This document shows, in pieces, positions 11,889-23,945 of a DNA stretch of 64,000 bases. The stretch lies in NCBI GenBank assembly GCA_036250195.1, contig JAVHZZ010000009.1, forward strand, positions 42,189,824 to 42,253,823, given 5' to 3'. Both the position numbers and the translations under genes were made by a program. Position 1 is the first letter of the stretch. Each line of letters begins with the position of its first letter. The notes beneath the pieces are model-generated. The model did not search any database, had not been told where the DNA came from, and saw only the letters and a program-made list of their open reading frames with translations. This DNA is from Mixophyes australis (Eukaryota; Chordata; Amphibia; Anura; Limnodynastidae).

Positions 11889-12031
11889 GGACCCGCCAGC
11901 TCTGTAATGTACAACCCTTAGTAAAAAACCCTAGTGCTGCCAAGGTTAATAGTGTTGCTATCAACCACCCCCACACTTTTTATTTTAGTTTTTTTACTAA
12001 GGGTTGTACTTTATAGAGCTGGCGGGTCCTT
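11889..12031. repeat. Inverted repeat around GGACCCGCCAGCTC
   Basis: The left arm at 11889-11930 (GGACCCGCCAGCTCT...ACAACCCTTAGTAAA) is matched by its complement at 11990-12031. A 60 bp unrelated spacer separates them. This is probably a short foldback element in the intron between the first two recognised exons. The following 12040-12250 holds degenerate CTGGCAxTxxCACTG-like text. Confidence 0.6.
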
Positions 12032-12864
12032 GCATTGCCCGTTTAATGCCAGCAATGTCACTGTCACCATTTTAAGTGCTGGCAATTACACTGCCGGCAT
12101 TTTCTTCTGTCAGTGTTTCTACCAGGACTGTCGGAATTGTTGGCTATAAGTTTTTCGGTCAGTCTCTATTTCCTACATGTCGCTATTGTAGCGATCGGCA
12201 TTTTAGTGTCGCTGTAACTCTTGTCGGCATTCTCGTCATCGTAATGATGACCACCATCGAACAAAACAGGAGCTGCTGCCTTGTTCAGCATGTAGAAATG
12301 CATACGTAATTACTTCTTTACAGCACCTTTTTGTGTTTACAATGCGTACCCTTTGAAAAAGATGTATGTTTGCATCGGTGTTGATGCATATCAGATCCAC
12401 TGAAATGAAACAAGAAGCATTTGAAATAATGCATCAAAACTCAAGTTAAAAACATAAAAATGGAAATTTGGTGCAATGTATTGTATTTCTACATCCATTT
12501 GCATGTGCTTAACTTGTGCTACAAATTCATGTTAAATGCATAATTTTAACACCAATGGGTACATAGCATAACATGGCTTGGTAAGGCTAAATAGCCCTTT
12601 AAACCATTTGGGAACTAAGTGGCTGCAATATCCCTTTACCCTTATTGGTTATTAATCTTGATACACTATTTAACCCTGTTTTCAAGCCAAAATCTTATAT
12701 TGAAATAATTGGGTAATATAATTTCTTATTCCTAGGGTTTTCAACCTCCAATTTCAGACTTGTTAAGTGTTTTGTGGCAAATATATATATTCATCTTGTC
12801 TAACAGTCTCATGCTGTGCTGCCATATAACATAGATAGATTATGACATATTTAAAAGCTCTGGT

Positions 12865-12867
<3 letters not shown>

Positions 12868-12931
<64 letters not shown>
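12868..12931 (+). repeat. (TATC)n microsatellite
   Basis: This is an uninterrupted run of about 16 TATC units, ending 130 bp before exon b of the pappalysin gene. Confidence 0.95.
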
Positions 12932-12933
<2 letters not shown>

Positions 12934-13064
12934 TCCCATTTGTTTTACACCCTTCATAACTGTGTTAATGGGGTAAATACTGTCACAACTCTCCAATCAG
13001 TAAGTTTATTTATATTATCACACTCTTTCATATCATGGCTGAAATCTACATCTTCCTCCTTCAG

Positions 13065-13156
13065 GGACCTGGGTGAGGAATGCGATGACATGAACAAGAT
13101 AAATGGTGATGGCTGCTCTCTCTTTTGTCACCAGGAGGCATATTTCCACTGTCTGG
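13065..13156 (+). CDS. PAPPA: Pappalysin (PAPPA-like) internal exon b
   Basis: This 92 nt exon lies between a TCCTCCTTCAG acceptor and a GTAAGT donor. Its first base completes the Lys codon begun in the previous exon, and its last base opens an Asp codon finished in the exon at 45854. It encodes DLGEECDDMNKINGDGCSLF and then CHQEAYFHCL. With the preceding GYCGDGIIQ this makes a complete cysteine-rich unit (CGDG...GEECDD...GDGCS..C...C), the disulfide-repeat pattern shared by pappalysins and some bacterial proteins. Upstream lies a 1437 bp phase 2 intron and downstream a 32.7 kb phase 1 intron. Confidence 0.9.
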
Positions 13157-13524
13157 GTAAGTTGCAATCATTGTAGGGACAATAAGGGTCATCTATTTAC
13201 TGCATAGCCTAAATGCTTCTCTATATACAAAGCACTTTTCAAAGTGCCCACAGATTGCATGGTCGTTGCCTATTTTTAGGGATGCTGGAGATGCCATAAC
13301 CTCTTCTGAGCTGGTGCGTGCTGGACCACACATGCTGAAATAGGTCTGCTCCACTCTATTGAGAGCAGAGTGGGGGGCTTGGGCAGTAGAGCTGCATCAG
13401 CGAGACCCTACCCAAATTTTGCTATGGGGCCCGACGATGCACTATTCAGTCCCTAGTGCACAGTGTATCCCATTATAAGTAAAGCAATGAGAAATGCTGC
13501 AACATAAAGTGAAGATGAACACTC

Positions 13525-13678
13525 AGGGGTAAATGTATCAAGCTGAGAGTTTTCTGGCGGGTTTGAAAAGTAGAGATTCTAGCTATCATTTTGTAGACTG
13601 TACTAAATAAATGATAGCTAGAATCTGATTGTTTTTCCAAACCAACTGTAAAACTCTCAGCTTGATACATTTACCCCT
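13525..13678. mobile_element. Foldback MITE, GGGGTAAATGTATCA ends
   Basis: The outer arms read AGGGGTAAATGTATCAAGCT and its complement, and the inner arms carry GATTCTAGCTATCATTT. The ends belong with the elements at 22656 and 24658, whereas the core matches those at 3067 and 8271. It is non-coding. Confidence 0.8.
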
Positions 13679-13732
13679 CCATTTCATAACCGTTCAGAAG
13701 CCTTCAATGTTGAAAACTGGTGTAATGTAGGA

Positions 13733-14300
13733 TTATTATTATTATTATTATTATCATTTATTTGTTAGGCACCACAAGGTATCCGCAGCGCTGCACACAG
13801 TACTAACAGTAGACTATACAGGGTGAAACCATAGAGAACAATGAACAAAAAGTACCAATACTTCAGAAACTCCGGGCAGTCATATTCAGTAAAGACGGAG
13901 CGGAAGAACAGGTATGGAGACAGGAGGGGAGGGGGCCCTGCTCATACGAGCTTACATCCTAAGGGAGGGTAAACAGACCAGGCACAAGAGGAGCCAGTTG
14001 AGGCAAGGGAAGAGAAGGGAGGATGAGCTGAAAGGAGGAGATGGGGGTTAAGTAGATGGTTGGTAGGCTTTGAGGAAGAGGTGAGTTTTGAGTACACGTT
14101 TGAAGGAGCACAGAGTAGGAGAGAGACGGATGGAACGAGGGAGGTCGTTCCAGTGAAGGGGGGCTGCACGGGAAAAGTCTTGGATTCTGGAGTGGGAAAA
14201 GGTTATAAGAGTGGAGGAGAGGCGGCAGTCATTGGCCGAGCGCAGGGAGCAGGCAGGAGTGTGAATGGAGAGTAGGCTAGAGATAGGATAATCATATAAC
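13733..14300 (-). mobile_element. LINE 3' end (Rex1/CR1-like), minus strand
   Basis: Reading the complement, this runs from the C-terminal coding end to the 3' UTR and an (ATA)n tail at 13733. The protein part reads TLITFSHSRIQDFSRAAPLH, WNDLPRSIRLSPTLCSFKR and VLKTHLFLKAYQP. This is the conserved LW..LP..IR......FK..LKTHLF end of Rex1/CR1/L2-like ORF2. The UTR matches 749-1036. The insertion is 5'-truncated. Confidence 0.82.
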
Positions 14301-14945
14301 CACATATGATCATATGACTACATCACCTTGCTTCACTGGTCATAATTTGTTGCCTGTGCACTTCCATGTGGCATATAATATTGATTACAATAGAAGTTAC
14401 TTTGGAATCAGGAAAGTATGTCTTTACAATCTGCAGAATTTCCATTCATTACTTTTTGTGCATTATATATGTTAAAAATATGATATATCTTTGCATTGCT
14501 GTAATATTTTTTTGTTTTTATTAATTGTTAGTTTTGTTCAACCTGCAGTATTGTATTTTGTAATTGCGAGACTTGGTACCTGCAGATGGCATTTTCTCCT
14601 TGTCTGATTCAGAAATCTGTTATCTAGCCACAGTAGTTTCAATTTGACCTTTCCATTGGATGGTTGCTTCATTGTAAACAGGAATTCTATCTGCCTCTCT
14701 GTCCTGCAAATAGACAACCATCACTCAAACAATGCCAAGGAATGGAGAGAAAATGTCTTCAACCTTTTATTTAAAATTTCAGATTTTATTATTTAAGGTT
14801 AGGGTCGTACCAGGGCAACCCATTGCAGACTAATCCATGTATACCATTTCAGATAATCCACAATCCATGGGTCACATTAACAGTGTCTATCAATCGGCCA
14901 TCTGATGCCTTCCATCACAAACACAAATGACAAATCCAAACCAGG

Positions 14946-15790
14946 GTGTAATATTATTATTATTATTATTATTATTATTATCATTATTATTATTATTATT
15001 TTTTATTTATAAGACGCCACAAAGGGTTCTCAGTGCCGCACATGACACATACAGAAAGTATTGATCCGTAACACACAACAAAATACCAAGACCAGACATA
15101 CTGAATGAATAATAATACAAGTAACATAGCAATGCAGATCAAGTTATTTGCGGGACAGTGAGAGAGAGTGATGATAGTATTCAGCGAGAAGTAGGCCTAA
15201 GCTTAAGAAAAGAGGGCTAGGGAAGCAGACCAAGCGGTACAGAGGTTGATGGAATATTTTAAGGAGAACACAAGGAATGATGGCCCTGCTTGTGAGAGTT
15301 TACATCCTAAAAAGAAAGGAGGAGACACAAAAAGGGTGGTACCGACTGGAGGAGTGGGGATGAAAGCTTGGACAAGGGAGTTAGGAGGAAGGCTGATAGG
15401 CTTTAATAAAGAAATTAGTCTTAATGGCACGCTTGAAGCCTTTGAGAGTAGATGCTAACCTTATGGAGTGTAGGAGACCATTCCAAAGCTGTGAAGCAGC
15501 CCGTGCAATGCCTTGGAGGCGGGAGTGGAAAAAGGTGATCAGTGAAGTAGTGAAGCAGTGGTCAATGTATGGGGGGTATTGATCGAGAGCTTTGAAGTTG
15601 AGGGTGAGGAGTTTAAATTTAATTCTGCAGGCCATGGGAAGCCAATCTAGGGACTGGTGGAGGGAAACAGCAGAGATAGAGCGGCAGGAGAGAAAAATAA
15701 GTCAGACAGCGGCATTAAGGATAGACTGAAGAGGGGCAAGGTGAGAGTCAGGTAGACCAGAGAGAAGGAGTGTGAGAAATAGAAGGAGAG
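14946..15790 (-). mobile_element. LINE 3' end (Rex1/CR1-like), minus strand, second copy
   Basis: An ATT-rich tail at 14950-15000 corresponds to the 3' end. The complement then reads PLQSILNAAV, LHQSLDWLPMACRIKFKLLT, HSRLQGIARAASQLWNGLLH and IRLASTLKGFKRAIKTNFF. These are consecutive C-terminal ORF2 blocks of a Rex1/L2-like LINE, less complete in frame than the copy at 13733 but longer at the 5' side. Several stops and shifts show it is inactive. Confidence 0.8.
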
Positions 15791-16589
15791 TGAATAAGAG
15801 TGAATAATACATGCTAATAGTTTTTATTTATCTACCTTCACCCTGTCGTGCAAACACTGTTCATCTCCTCCCCTCCCACCTCTCACCTGGTCACATCCAC
15901 CTCCCAGTCTCATGTTATTTCCAAATTACCTGAACTGTTAACAGCCACTTAACCATTACAACCCCCAAATTGCCTTATGGTCCCACTAAACAAATTGGAA
16001 CCCGTGGACGGTTAACTGCAACGGTCATGGCTCTTCCAGCTGACTCCTGGGGCTTTATTTCAGTTTGATGAACTAGTAATTTTTAGGTCAAATTGTCTGT
16101 TTTCTTTACTTGCAGTTGGTGACAATGATGGAGTGGATGACTTATAACAAGTAGATAATTTTCTCACATTCTGCTGCATCAAGTATATTTTTTTTTCTGT
16201 GGGACAGGGAGGTTAAACAGGATACATGCCTCAGCAAATTTATATTTTTCAGCAGAACAAATATCTTTACCTTTTCCTTTCAGCTACTAATATGATGACA
16301 GCATTATCATCACTTTTGTCTTTGCACACATAGAATGCAATTTAATTTTCCATAACCAACTGTAGTACCAACAGCACCAGTAACAATATTTTTGTGTATT
16401 ACTTTCTCTGATTGGTAGTTTGATTGCATATTGATTAGCAACATTTTTGCACTACTTGTGATACCATTATACTAAACTGAATGTACTGTTTATCCAGATC
16501 AATGTTCCTACTAAATTGAAATAAGCTGAAAGCTGATGAGAACAACATCCTGTATTACTGAATTAATGATTAGCTATTCAGTGGCACAC

Positions 16590-17400
16590 TTTATAGAATA
16601 ACTGTGCAATAGTCAGATCAAGTTATTTAGGGGACAATGAGTGAGTGAGTGTGATGGTAATGTCCAACCTGAAGTGGGCCTGGGCTAGGGAAGCAGGCCT
16701 AGAGGTACAGAGGGTAATGCAATATTAGAAGGAGAACAAGAGGAAAGAGGGTCCTGCTTATGAGAGCTTACATCCCAAAGGATGTATGAAGGGGTGGTAT
16801 TGTTAAGGGCTTTGTTGGTAAGGGTCAATAATTTGAATTTGATTCTGGAGGATGCAAGAAATCTGTATAGGAATTTGCAAAGTTGTGTGGCAGATGTAAA
16901 GTGGCAAGAGAGGAAGATCAGTCTTAAGCATTTAAGATGGATTGAAGCATGAATAGGTGGGTGAGGAGAAGGCCAGATAGTAGGAGATTGCTGTTGTCCA
17001 GACAGAAGTTGATGAGACAGTGGATAAGACATTTGGTAGCATATAGGGTAAAAGTAGGGCATATTCTAAGCAAATTAGTTCTCCAAGAGAAGAAGTGTAT
17101 AGTGAGAATTGAAGAGAGCTGAGTACAACATCCTGAGAGATCCCAACAGGTTGAGAGAGTAGAGGAGTGGATGTGCCAGAAGTAAAGACGCTAAAGGAGT
17201 GTTCCGATAGGTAGGAAGTGAACTAGGATAAAACTGTGTCACAAAGGCCAATGGAGTGAAGAGTATATATATCAAAAACAGCTAAGAGGTCCAAGAGGAA
17301 GAGTACGGAGAAGTGACCATTTGCTGTATGTAGATCATTGATCACTTTTTAGAGTACAATCTCAGTAGAATGAAAGAGATGGAAGCTCAATTGCAGAGAG
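16590..17400 (-). pseudogene. LINE reverse transcriptase remnant
   Basis: The complement carries SVLFLLDLLAVFD (usual form LLLLDLSAAFDTVDH), LASLLLAHPLLYSLNLLGSL, and then SSRIKFKLLTLTNKALNN. These are RT palm and C-terminal fragments of the same LINE group as at 15 kb. Internal deletions have removed the FADDT region. It has no 3' tail of its own. Confidence 0.65.
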
Positions 17401-18205
17401 CATGTTTAAAATAGCTTTTGAAATTGATGTCAGCAGTCATATGACCAAAAGCACAAATTCCTCATTCAGCCGTGCTCCCGCTTCAGTAGCAGAATGGGGC
17501 AGTGATGGAGTGGAGAAAGAGCCGAGGCTGGCATCAGAACCTGTGGGGACAGAAGGAGTTTGCCGCACACTGGGTCTGGTAAGTGACATGCCAGACTCTG
17601 GGTCCATCTAGTAACACTTAATGTGGTGACTGCACTGGCAAGGACTGAAGTTATTGTATATTTGTAGAAAGAAGCAACCAAAACAGGGCAGGACAGGGTA
17701 GACATTGGAGAGAATAATTGGTTTAACTGTCCCTCCGACTTTGGTAGACATACAGCTTCCCGAGACCTGGAGAGGTAGATCAGGACAAGGGTAGCACTCC
17801 AAGGATCGATTGTTCCTTCCTGGTCACCTGGCAGAGACCTAAGTCTCAATGCCAGCCTGGCTTCAGCTGTCACTGGGTAGTGAATGCCAATTTGCGGTTC
17901 TTAGGAGCTGTCTTTTAAAGGCAGAAGTGTCCTTCTGAAGAGTTCCAGGACCTGCCTGTTTGGTCCTTTTCTGTGTTTACCTTTTCACAGATAGCAGATC
18001 ATTTTCTCTTGATACAATTAGGAAAGGTATTGTTTTATGGCTATACAGCAGAGTTTGCTTAAACAGGAGAGATCATATTCCAGAGACATTACATTTATAT
18101 ACAAAATGTAGTCCCCAGTAAATAAGCATTCTATCTATGGACCTTTTCCCTATCTTAACACATGATACTGCCTGGTGTGATGAACATTCATACAGGAATG
18201 GTGGA
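17401..18205. other. Unassigned stretch
   Basis: The complement has a 135-codon open frame at 17466-17873 of low-complexity, LTR-leader-like character, but no recognisable motif. I could not classify it. Confidence 0.3.
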
Positions 18206-18213
18206 CAATAATC

Positions 18214-18421
18214 CATACTTGCCAACTCTCCCGGAATGTCCGGGAGACGCCCCCGCATTTTGCGAGAGTCTCCCGGGTGAGTGTGGCAACCTCCCGAATT
18301 CTGACTACTTCACTAGGAAGTGCCTCATTTCCTAGTAAAGTGGGCAGAATTAGCTCCCAAAATGACGCCCACCTCCCATGACAGGCTCCCGGAGACCAAC
18401 TATTCAAAGTTGGTAAGTATG
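18214..18421. mobile_element. hAT-type MITE, CATACTTGCCAACT ends
   Basis: The ends are CATACTTGCCAACT and AGTTGGTAAGTATG. They are flanked by a perfect 8 bp duplication CAATAATC at 18206-18213 and 18422-18429, the hAT signature. Inside are short CTCCCGG/CCGGGAG palindromes next to each end. At 208 bp it is non-autonomous. A similar right end without a left partner lies near 41597. Confidence 0.88.
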
Positions 18422-18891
18422 CAATAATCCTTTTGTCTAGGCTGAAACAATGGCTTAATTTGCATGTATACACATAATAAGAAAGCCATGCTGCCTGCGA
18501 TATTATAAATTAAAAATACAATATATACCAGTTTAAATATGATTGGCAAATATGGGAAACCAGAGAGTTAGAAAAATTATGTTTTTATAGTCCACACTTT
18601 GTGCGAAAAGAGGTGCAGACTAGTTAATGTTATATTAATACTTCGTCTCATCACACTCCCCCTGACAGGTGTAGCTGCAGCTGTCTTGAATTCTATATAT
18701 GGAGCAAGTACGTGAACACACCTTTACTATACTTGGTCTATATTTAATTCCCCCCCCTTCCCTGTTAAAAGCATAGTGTCTGCAAAGAGACATAACTAAC
18801 CCTTTTTTAGAATATGCGCACTAGGGAAATGCTTATTTTACGCAAATATTATAGGCTCTGCATGAGGCCTCACTGATCTATTAGCTCATGT

Positions 18892-19211
18892 AGGGGCAGC
18901 ATGGTGGCTCAGTGGTTAGCTCTTCTGCCTCACAGCACTAGTGTGATGAGTTCAATTCCTGACCATGGCCTTATCTGCGTGGAGCTTGTATGTTCTCCCT
19001 GTGTTTGCATGGGTTTTCCCTGGGTGCTCCGGTTTCCTCCCACAATCCAAAAACATACTAGTAGGTTAATTGGCTGCTATCAAATTGACCTCTGTGTGTG
19101 TGTTTGTGTTTAGGGAATTTAGACTGAAAGCTCCAGTGGGGCAGGGACTGATGTGAATGAGTTCTCTGTACAGCGCTGCAGAATTAGTGGCGCTGTATAA
19201 ATGATGATGAG
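18892..19211 (+). mobile_element. tRNA-headed SINE, full-length copy
   Basis: The head GCAGCATGGTGGCTCAGTGG followed by TTAGC fits an RNA polymerase III A box. GAGTTCAATTCCTG fits a B box. The body and the tail ending GCGCTGTATAAATGATGATG resemble the 3' part of a LINE. The same family occurs reversed at 22155, 47235 and 49630, and as a degraded forward copy at 23001. Confidence 0.8.
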
Positions 19212-19340
19212 CATCAGAATGTGTGGTACATACAGCATATATATTTTGATTGAAAATAGGTTGCTTAGATGTTAGCAACAATCAAACATATTTTATTGTT
19301 GGGAGAAATGTGAAAGTAAACTAGTCACCTATATGCAAAC

Positions 19341-20757
19341 TAGAGATGGTCACTGACCCCGTGTTTTGGTTTTGGTTTTGGATCTGGATTACCTTCGTGT
19401 TTTGGCAAAACCGCCCTTGCGTGTTTTGGTTTTGGTTTTGGTTGGTTTTGTTTTGAAATTTAGTTTAAAAATCAATTTTTTTCGGGCTAAAACAACCTAA
19501 TTTAGTGCTCCACCTGTTTCTTGGATAAGTGAGTTGATTCTAAAGCTAAAAAATTATGAAGCAAAACAGTTTAATTCCCTGGTAGGCCGTCCTTAATTTT
19601 ACACACAAACCAGATTGTCTTCCTCTTCATCTTTGCCTATTGGCAATGCAGCCATTGTCTTTGGGTGTACATTACACCCTACACTTATAGTTTAATATAA
19701 AAAGAAGCAGCCTGCAAAGACAATTTTATAAATACAAATGGGCAAAGCAGATGTTGTGTTTGGGTGTATAATTTTCCCCTAGATTAAAATACAAATAGAC
19801 AAAGGGAGTTTGTATATCACCCCCTCCACATATAGTTAAATAGAAAAGAAGACAGCCTGCTTAAACTGTACAATAAAAATAGAAATGGACAAAGGCAGTT
19901 TGGTTTCTGTCTCTATAGGCCTCCCTCCACTTATACTTAAATAGAAAGAAAGCAGCCTGCATAGACTGAACAATAAGATAGAAATGGACAAAGACAGTTT
20001 GGTTTCTGTCTCTATAGGCTACACTCCACTTGTACTTACATCGAAAAAAGCAGCCTGCATAGACTGAACAATAAAATAGAAATGGACAAAGGCAGTTTGG
20101 TGTCAGTCTGTATCAGACCCCCCCTCCAATTGTAGTTAAATAGAAAAAATTCAGCCATTATATACTGTACAATATAAATAGAAATGGACAAAGGCAGTTT
20201 GGTGTCTGTCTGTGTATGACACCCTACACTTATAGTGGAATTGACAAAACAGCAGACTTTCAGCACCAGAAAAATTGTTTTTTCTCACTGGGGAATATGG
20301 GACACCCCAAAGCACTTGTAGTGCAAAATATTAAATAGATAGTGCTGCTAGATAATACTTTCTGCAGCCAGAAAATAGTTTCTGTAGGAGGGAATATGAC
20401 ACCCCAAACAGTTGGTAATGTTTGCAAAAATGCCTACTTTATCCTCCTCTCTTCCTGCTATAACAATTGCTAGAAGAATTTCAAGAATAATTGCAAGAAT
20501 AATGTATAGAATAATTGCTCCGTCCCTGCTCTAATGCTGCCTGCGACCTAACCCTTCTCTCTCCCGCTGTCAAATGGCGATCAATTGCTGTGGAGGCGGG
20601 TATTTATGGATTTCAAATCTCACGAGAACCGAGCTTTGAGATCTGACGACATCACAATGACGTTTTGCCTCGATTTCTAAACCAAATTGGCGCCAGAGTC
20701 GGATAGGTGAAGTTCGGGCGTGTTCGGTTCTCGGGGAATCGAGCCCGCCCATCTCTA
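19341..20757 (-). mobile_element. Non-autonomous hAT element, TAGAGATG family, 1417 bp
   Basis: A perfect 8 bp duplication ATGCAAAC lies at 19333-19340 and 20758-20765. The left end TAGAGATGGTCACTGACCCC, followed by GTGTTTTGGTTTTGG repeats, corresponds to the 3' end of the family. The right end ...CCCGCCCATCTCTA corresponds to the 5' end, so it is minus-oriented. The interior has no transposase. About 550 bp at 19689-20238 is made of five to six degenerate 100 bp units containing GAAATGGACAAAGGCAGTTT and CAGCCTGCATAGACTG. Confidence 0.92.
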
Positions 20758-20765
20758 ATGCAAAC

Positions 20766-22154
20766 CTATATTGGTGTTTTTAGAACATCTTACTATTTGC
20801 GTCTTTGACTTTCTGCTAAGTAAAAAATGTTGTGATTTCCTTGCCTTACCTCAAAGCACATCAATAGTGACCAATTTTTTCACACAACTAAAACGCTGCT
20901 GAATCTGTTTCTTCCACTTCATCTGCTTATTGAAGCAAGTTGTTGGCAGTTAGGTATGAAGATGAGCAATTAGGTGGGTCAGAATTTGCATACACAGTTT
21001 TCCAAATAATGTGCCTGATGCCTCTGCGATATTCAGAACACTTTGCTCATGTTGCATTCCATTTAGAACACAAAGTGGGCAAATATTGGTGCACTGCTGC
21101 CTAATCACTTGCCTGAACAAGCTCATAATATCAGCAGCGAAAGGCAGAAAAAAAAAAACCTTAAACAAATTTATGGAATAAATAGAAAACATGCAACCCC
21201 AGTAAATTGACATGATAAATAAAAAGCTCGCTTTGATTGAATTTTATCAAGGTCATCACCTCTGAATTGGATGATGGTTTAGTTAAGATTTAGATCACCC
21301 CCTCTACCACCTCCTCCTACCCTTTCCCTGTCTCTATTGTTGACAGGTACATTTTGTCTTTATTCCTTGGCTACGTTCTCTGGATAGTTTGCAGACATTA
21401 GGGCCTGTAAATTAATTAGGATATTTCGTGTTTTCCCTCAGTCTTGCTCTAATCAGATAATGCTACAATAGCCTATCCAAGAAGAAGCATATTGACTCAG
21501 TCAGACTGTCCTGGCCTTTCAAGAACACAATGCTTGGGGAGAGGAAAAAAAACAAGATTGATCATCTTTGTTATAATTCCAAGTAAACTAGGTAAAACAT
21601 TGTACAATAATTTTAAGTATTGAATGTGAAGGTGAAATGGATGGATGAAAAAATAGTATTTTACCATTTTTAAAGGCTAATTCTATCTTTTGTGGTCTTC
21701 ATACTGTATATTTTACAGTGCAGGGTCACTTCTCATAAATAATCCTCCTACTTAGCTGCATTAGTTAGAAAATACTCTAGTAGTCTAATATAACAGTTTA
21801 TATTTGATAAATGATCTTTGGGGACAACAGATGTTAAATATATAAAACATATACAACAATGATGGAAATTATAGCAACGCCTGCCTCTTACCAATAGAGT
21901 AATATAGATATTACAAATATATAAAAAAATATAAAAAAAATACATTAAGTCCATCAATCAATGAAATCTTATAAATTTAATGCAAAAACACATAGTGACG
22001 ACAATAATTATTAAACACTCATTGTAATAAAGGGCAAATCACTAATAGTCCTCCAGTTTCTTTTCAGTGTACACTGATTAAATATTACAAAGCAGCTGCT
22101 GATATTAAGATAATATCTCTCTCTCTATCAGAGAAAACTGGGAACAATGTATAA
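20766..22154. other. Intron sequence, nothing assigned
   Basis: No repeat family or exon was recognised. Short open frames lack motifs. Confidence 0.4.
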
Positions 22155-22307
22155 ATCATCATCATCATCATCATCATCACCATTTATTTATATAGCGCCA
22201 CTGATTCTGCAGCGCTATTGGAGCTTACAGTCTAAATCCCCTAACATACACACAGACAAACTAGGGTCAATTTTGATAGCAGCCAATTAACCTACCAGTA
22301 TGTTTTT
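22155..22307 (-). mobile_element. tRNA-headed SINE, 3' part
   Basis: A (CAT)n tail followed by TTTATATAGCGCCACTGATT, CAGCGCT and CTAGGGTCAATTTTGATAGC matches, in reverse, the tail half of the SINE at 18892. The pol III head is missing, so the copy is 5'-truncated. Confidence 0.8.
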
Positions 22308-22655
22308 AAATCACTTCTGATTTAAAACACCCATCACCCCTGTAATTGATTTGGTGATTTCAGCAACCAAAATTCACAAAATTTGTTCAACCAATCCAAA
22401 GTGAAACACAATATGTATCAGAAGAAGTTGTTATGAAAATAGATTTGAATATGTAATTTAAAAGCAATTCTTTACTATTGCTTTAAATATGATTTAAATA
22501 TCACACTGAAAATCTTCAAATAACACACAAGTTGTGCACTGTTGCTATACAGCACAAATATAGCTTTGGCACAAATTAATTCCATAATTGGCTGTAGATT
22601 TAGGCAGTTTAGTATGTAGATGAATCACTACATCTGTATGCAGGCTCACACAACT

Positions 22656-22847
22656 TAGGGGTAAATGTATGAATCTCCAGGTTCTTCATCTCCGGCGTGT
22701 TCAGCCTCTTCAGCGCTTAAATTTAAAGCGGCGCTGCATTGTAAAGGGAAGTTTCCCTTTACAATGCAGGGCCGCTTTAAATTTAAGCGCTGAAGAGGCT
22801 GAACACGCCGGAGATGAAGAATCCGGAGATTCATACATTTACCCCTT
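22656..22847. mobile_element. Foldback MITE, near-perfect 192 bp hairpin
   Basis: The arms are almost identical over about 90 bp: AGGGGTAAATGTATGAATCT, CATCTCCGGCGTGTTCAGCC and TTTAAATTTAAGCGCTGAAG on one arm. TTA is repeated on both sides, fitting a PIF/Harbinger-type target duplication. The high arm identity suggests a recent insertion. It is non-coding. Confidence 0.9.
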
Positions 22848-23000
22848 AGTGTGAGTGGCTATTGAAGAAATGTTACCGTTTGTATGCTTTATTAATGAGG
22901 GCCCTGTGTGAAACAAGATTACATGTTACAGCTGGTAAATAGGTGGCTCAGTGAAGTTATCACTACTAAAGGAACCACATTGGAACCATTGCAACAAAAG

Positions 23001-23215
23001 TGCAGTTTGGGTTTCCTCTGGGTGCTCCAGTTGCCTCAGACACTCCAGAAACATAGTGGTAGGTTAATTAGCTGCTGACAAATTGAACCCTAGGATGTGT
23101 GTACCCGTGTGGTAAGGAATATAGATTGCGCTCCACTTGGGCAGGGGATAGGGAGTGATGTGAATGATTAAATATTATCTTCTAAGCACTGTGTAATATG
23201 AAGGATATATATAAT
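23001..23215 (+). mobile_element. tRNA-headed SINE, degraded 3' part
   Basis: GGGTGCTCCAG, CAGAAACATAGTGGTAGGTT, AATTGAACCCTAGG and GGCAGGGGATAGGGAGTGAT match the body of the SINE at 18892 with many substitutions. The tail has become an AATA run near 23225-23245. Confidence 0.6.
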
Positions 23216-23394
23216 AAACCGTTGAATAAATAAATAAATATTAAAATTTGTAGTTTGTCTACATAGACATTTTTGTAGCGTTACATAGGTGTATTGTATG
23301 CCAGTTCTGGAGACTGAAAAATATATTTTAAAAAAAACCGAAAAACACAGTTGTTTTTTTTAAAAAAAGGTTTAATAGCATTTAAGAACAAAAA

Positions 23395-23945
23395 AAGCTT
23401 AGCTTGGATTCTCTTTTTTAATTTGCAAGGGATTTCTTTGGACTCTGTATTGTGTCCACTATTCTCCCCAAACAATCTTTTTCTGGAAGAGCTTATTAGG
23501 TCATTTGGCTTCAATCATCATTTTTATGCAGATGATACCATAATGAGCTGTTTCTTACCAGACCACAGATAATTTTCTGATAGGCTAACATCATAGTTGA
23601 TGGCTCTCCCATCAATTACATTGGATCCCACATGTTGCGTGAAGGTTACTTGTGATTACTCTTTCTCCTTATCTATTTACATTAGCACTTCTGCTGGAAT
23701 TACTTCAAAAAGGATACAACTCTCACAAATCCCATTTTTCTCTCTTGCTTGGACTATTGTACCCTCCTGCTAATCAGCCTATCTATGTCTTATCTTCCAT
23801 ACACTATACTTAATTCTGTAGGTATGAATGTCTGCATCTCCCCCTGATCTCTTTTTAGAATGGTCTCAAATCTTTGTCATAGCTTTCTATTATCAATTGC
23901 ATAACCTACAAACTCCTAATTATCACCTTCAAAGCCCTACACTCA
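23395..23945 (+). pseudogene. LINE reverse transcriptase remnant (Rex1-like)
   Basis: The plus strand reads LQGISLDSVLCPLFS (usual form LQGVPQGSVLGPLLF) and then IRSFGFNHHFYADDTIM. The FYADDT motif holds the two catalytic aspartates of reverse transcriptase. Downstream text to KALHSH is frame-shifted. The fragment ends where the Tc1 element begins. Confidence 0.75.

Noticed and set aside
14060..14275. Gly/Glu-rich plus-strand open frame
   Set aside because: It is the antisense of the LINE C-terminal coding end at 13733-14300.
16108..16150. Short open segment after TTACTTGCAG reading GDNDGVDDL
   Set aside because: It stops after a few codons. Inserting it would break the b-c joining, which is already perfect.
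18892..18975. A tRNA gene
   Set aside because: It has A and B box-like text but no cloverleaf with an anticodon arm, and it continues into a repeated SINE body present in five places.
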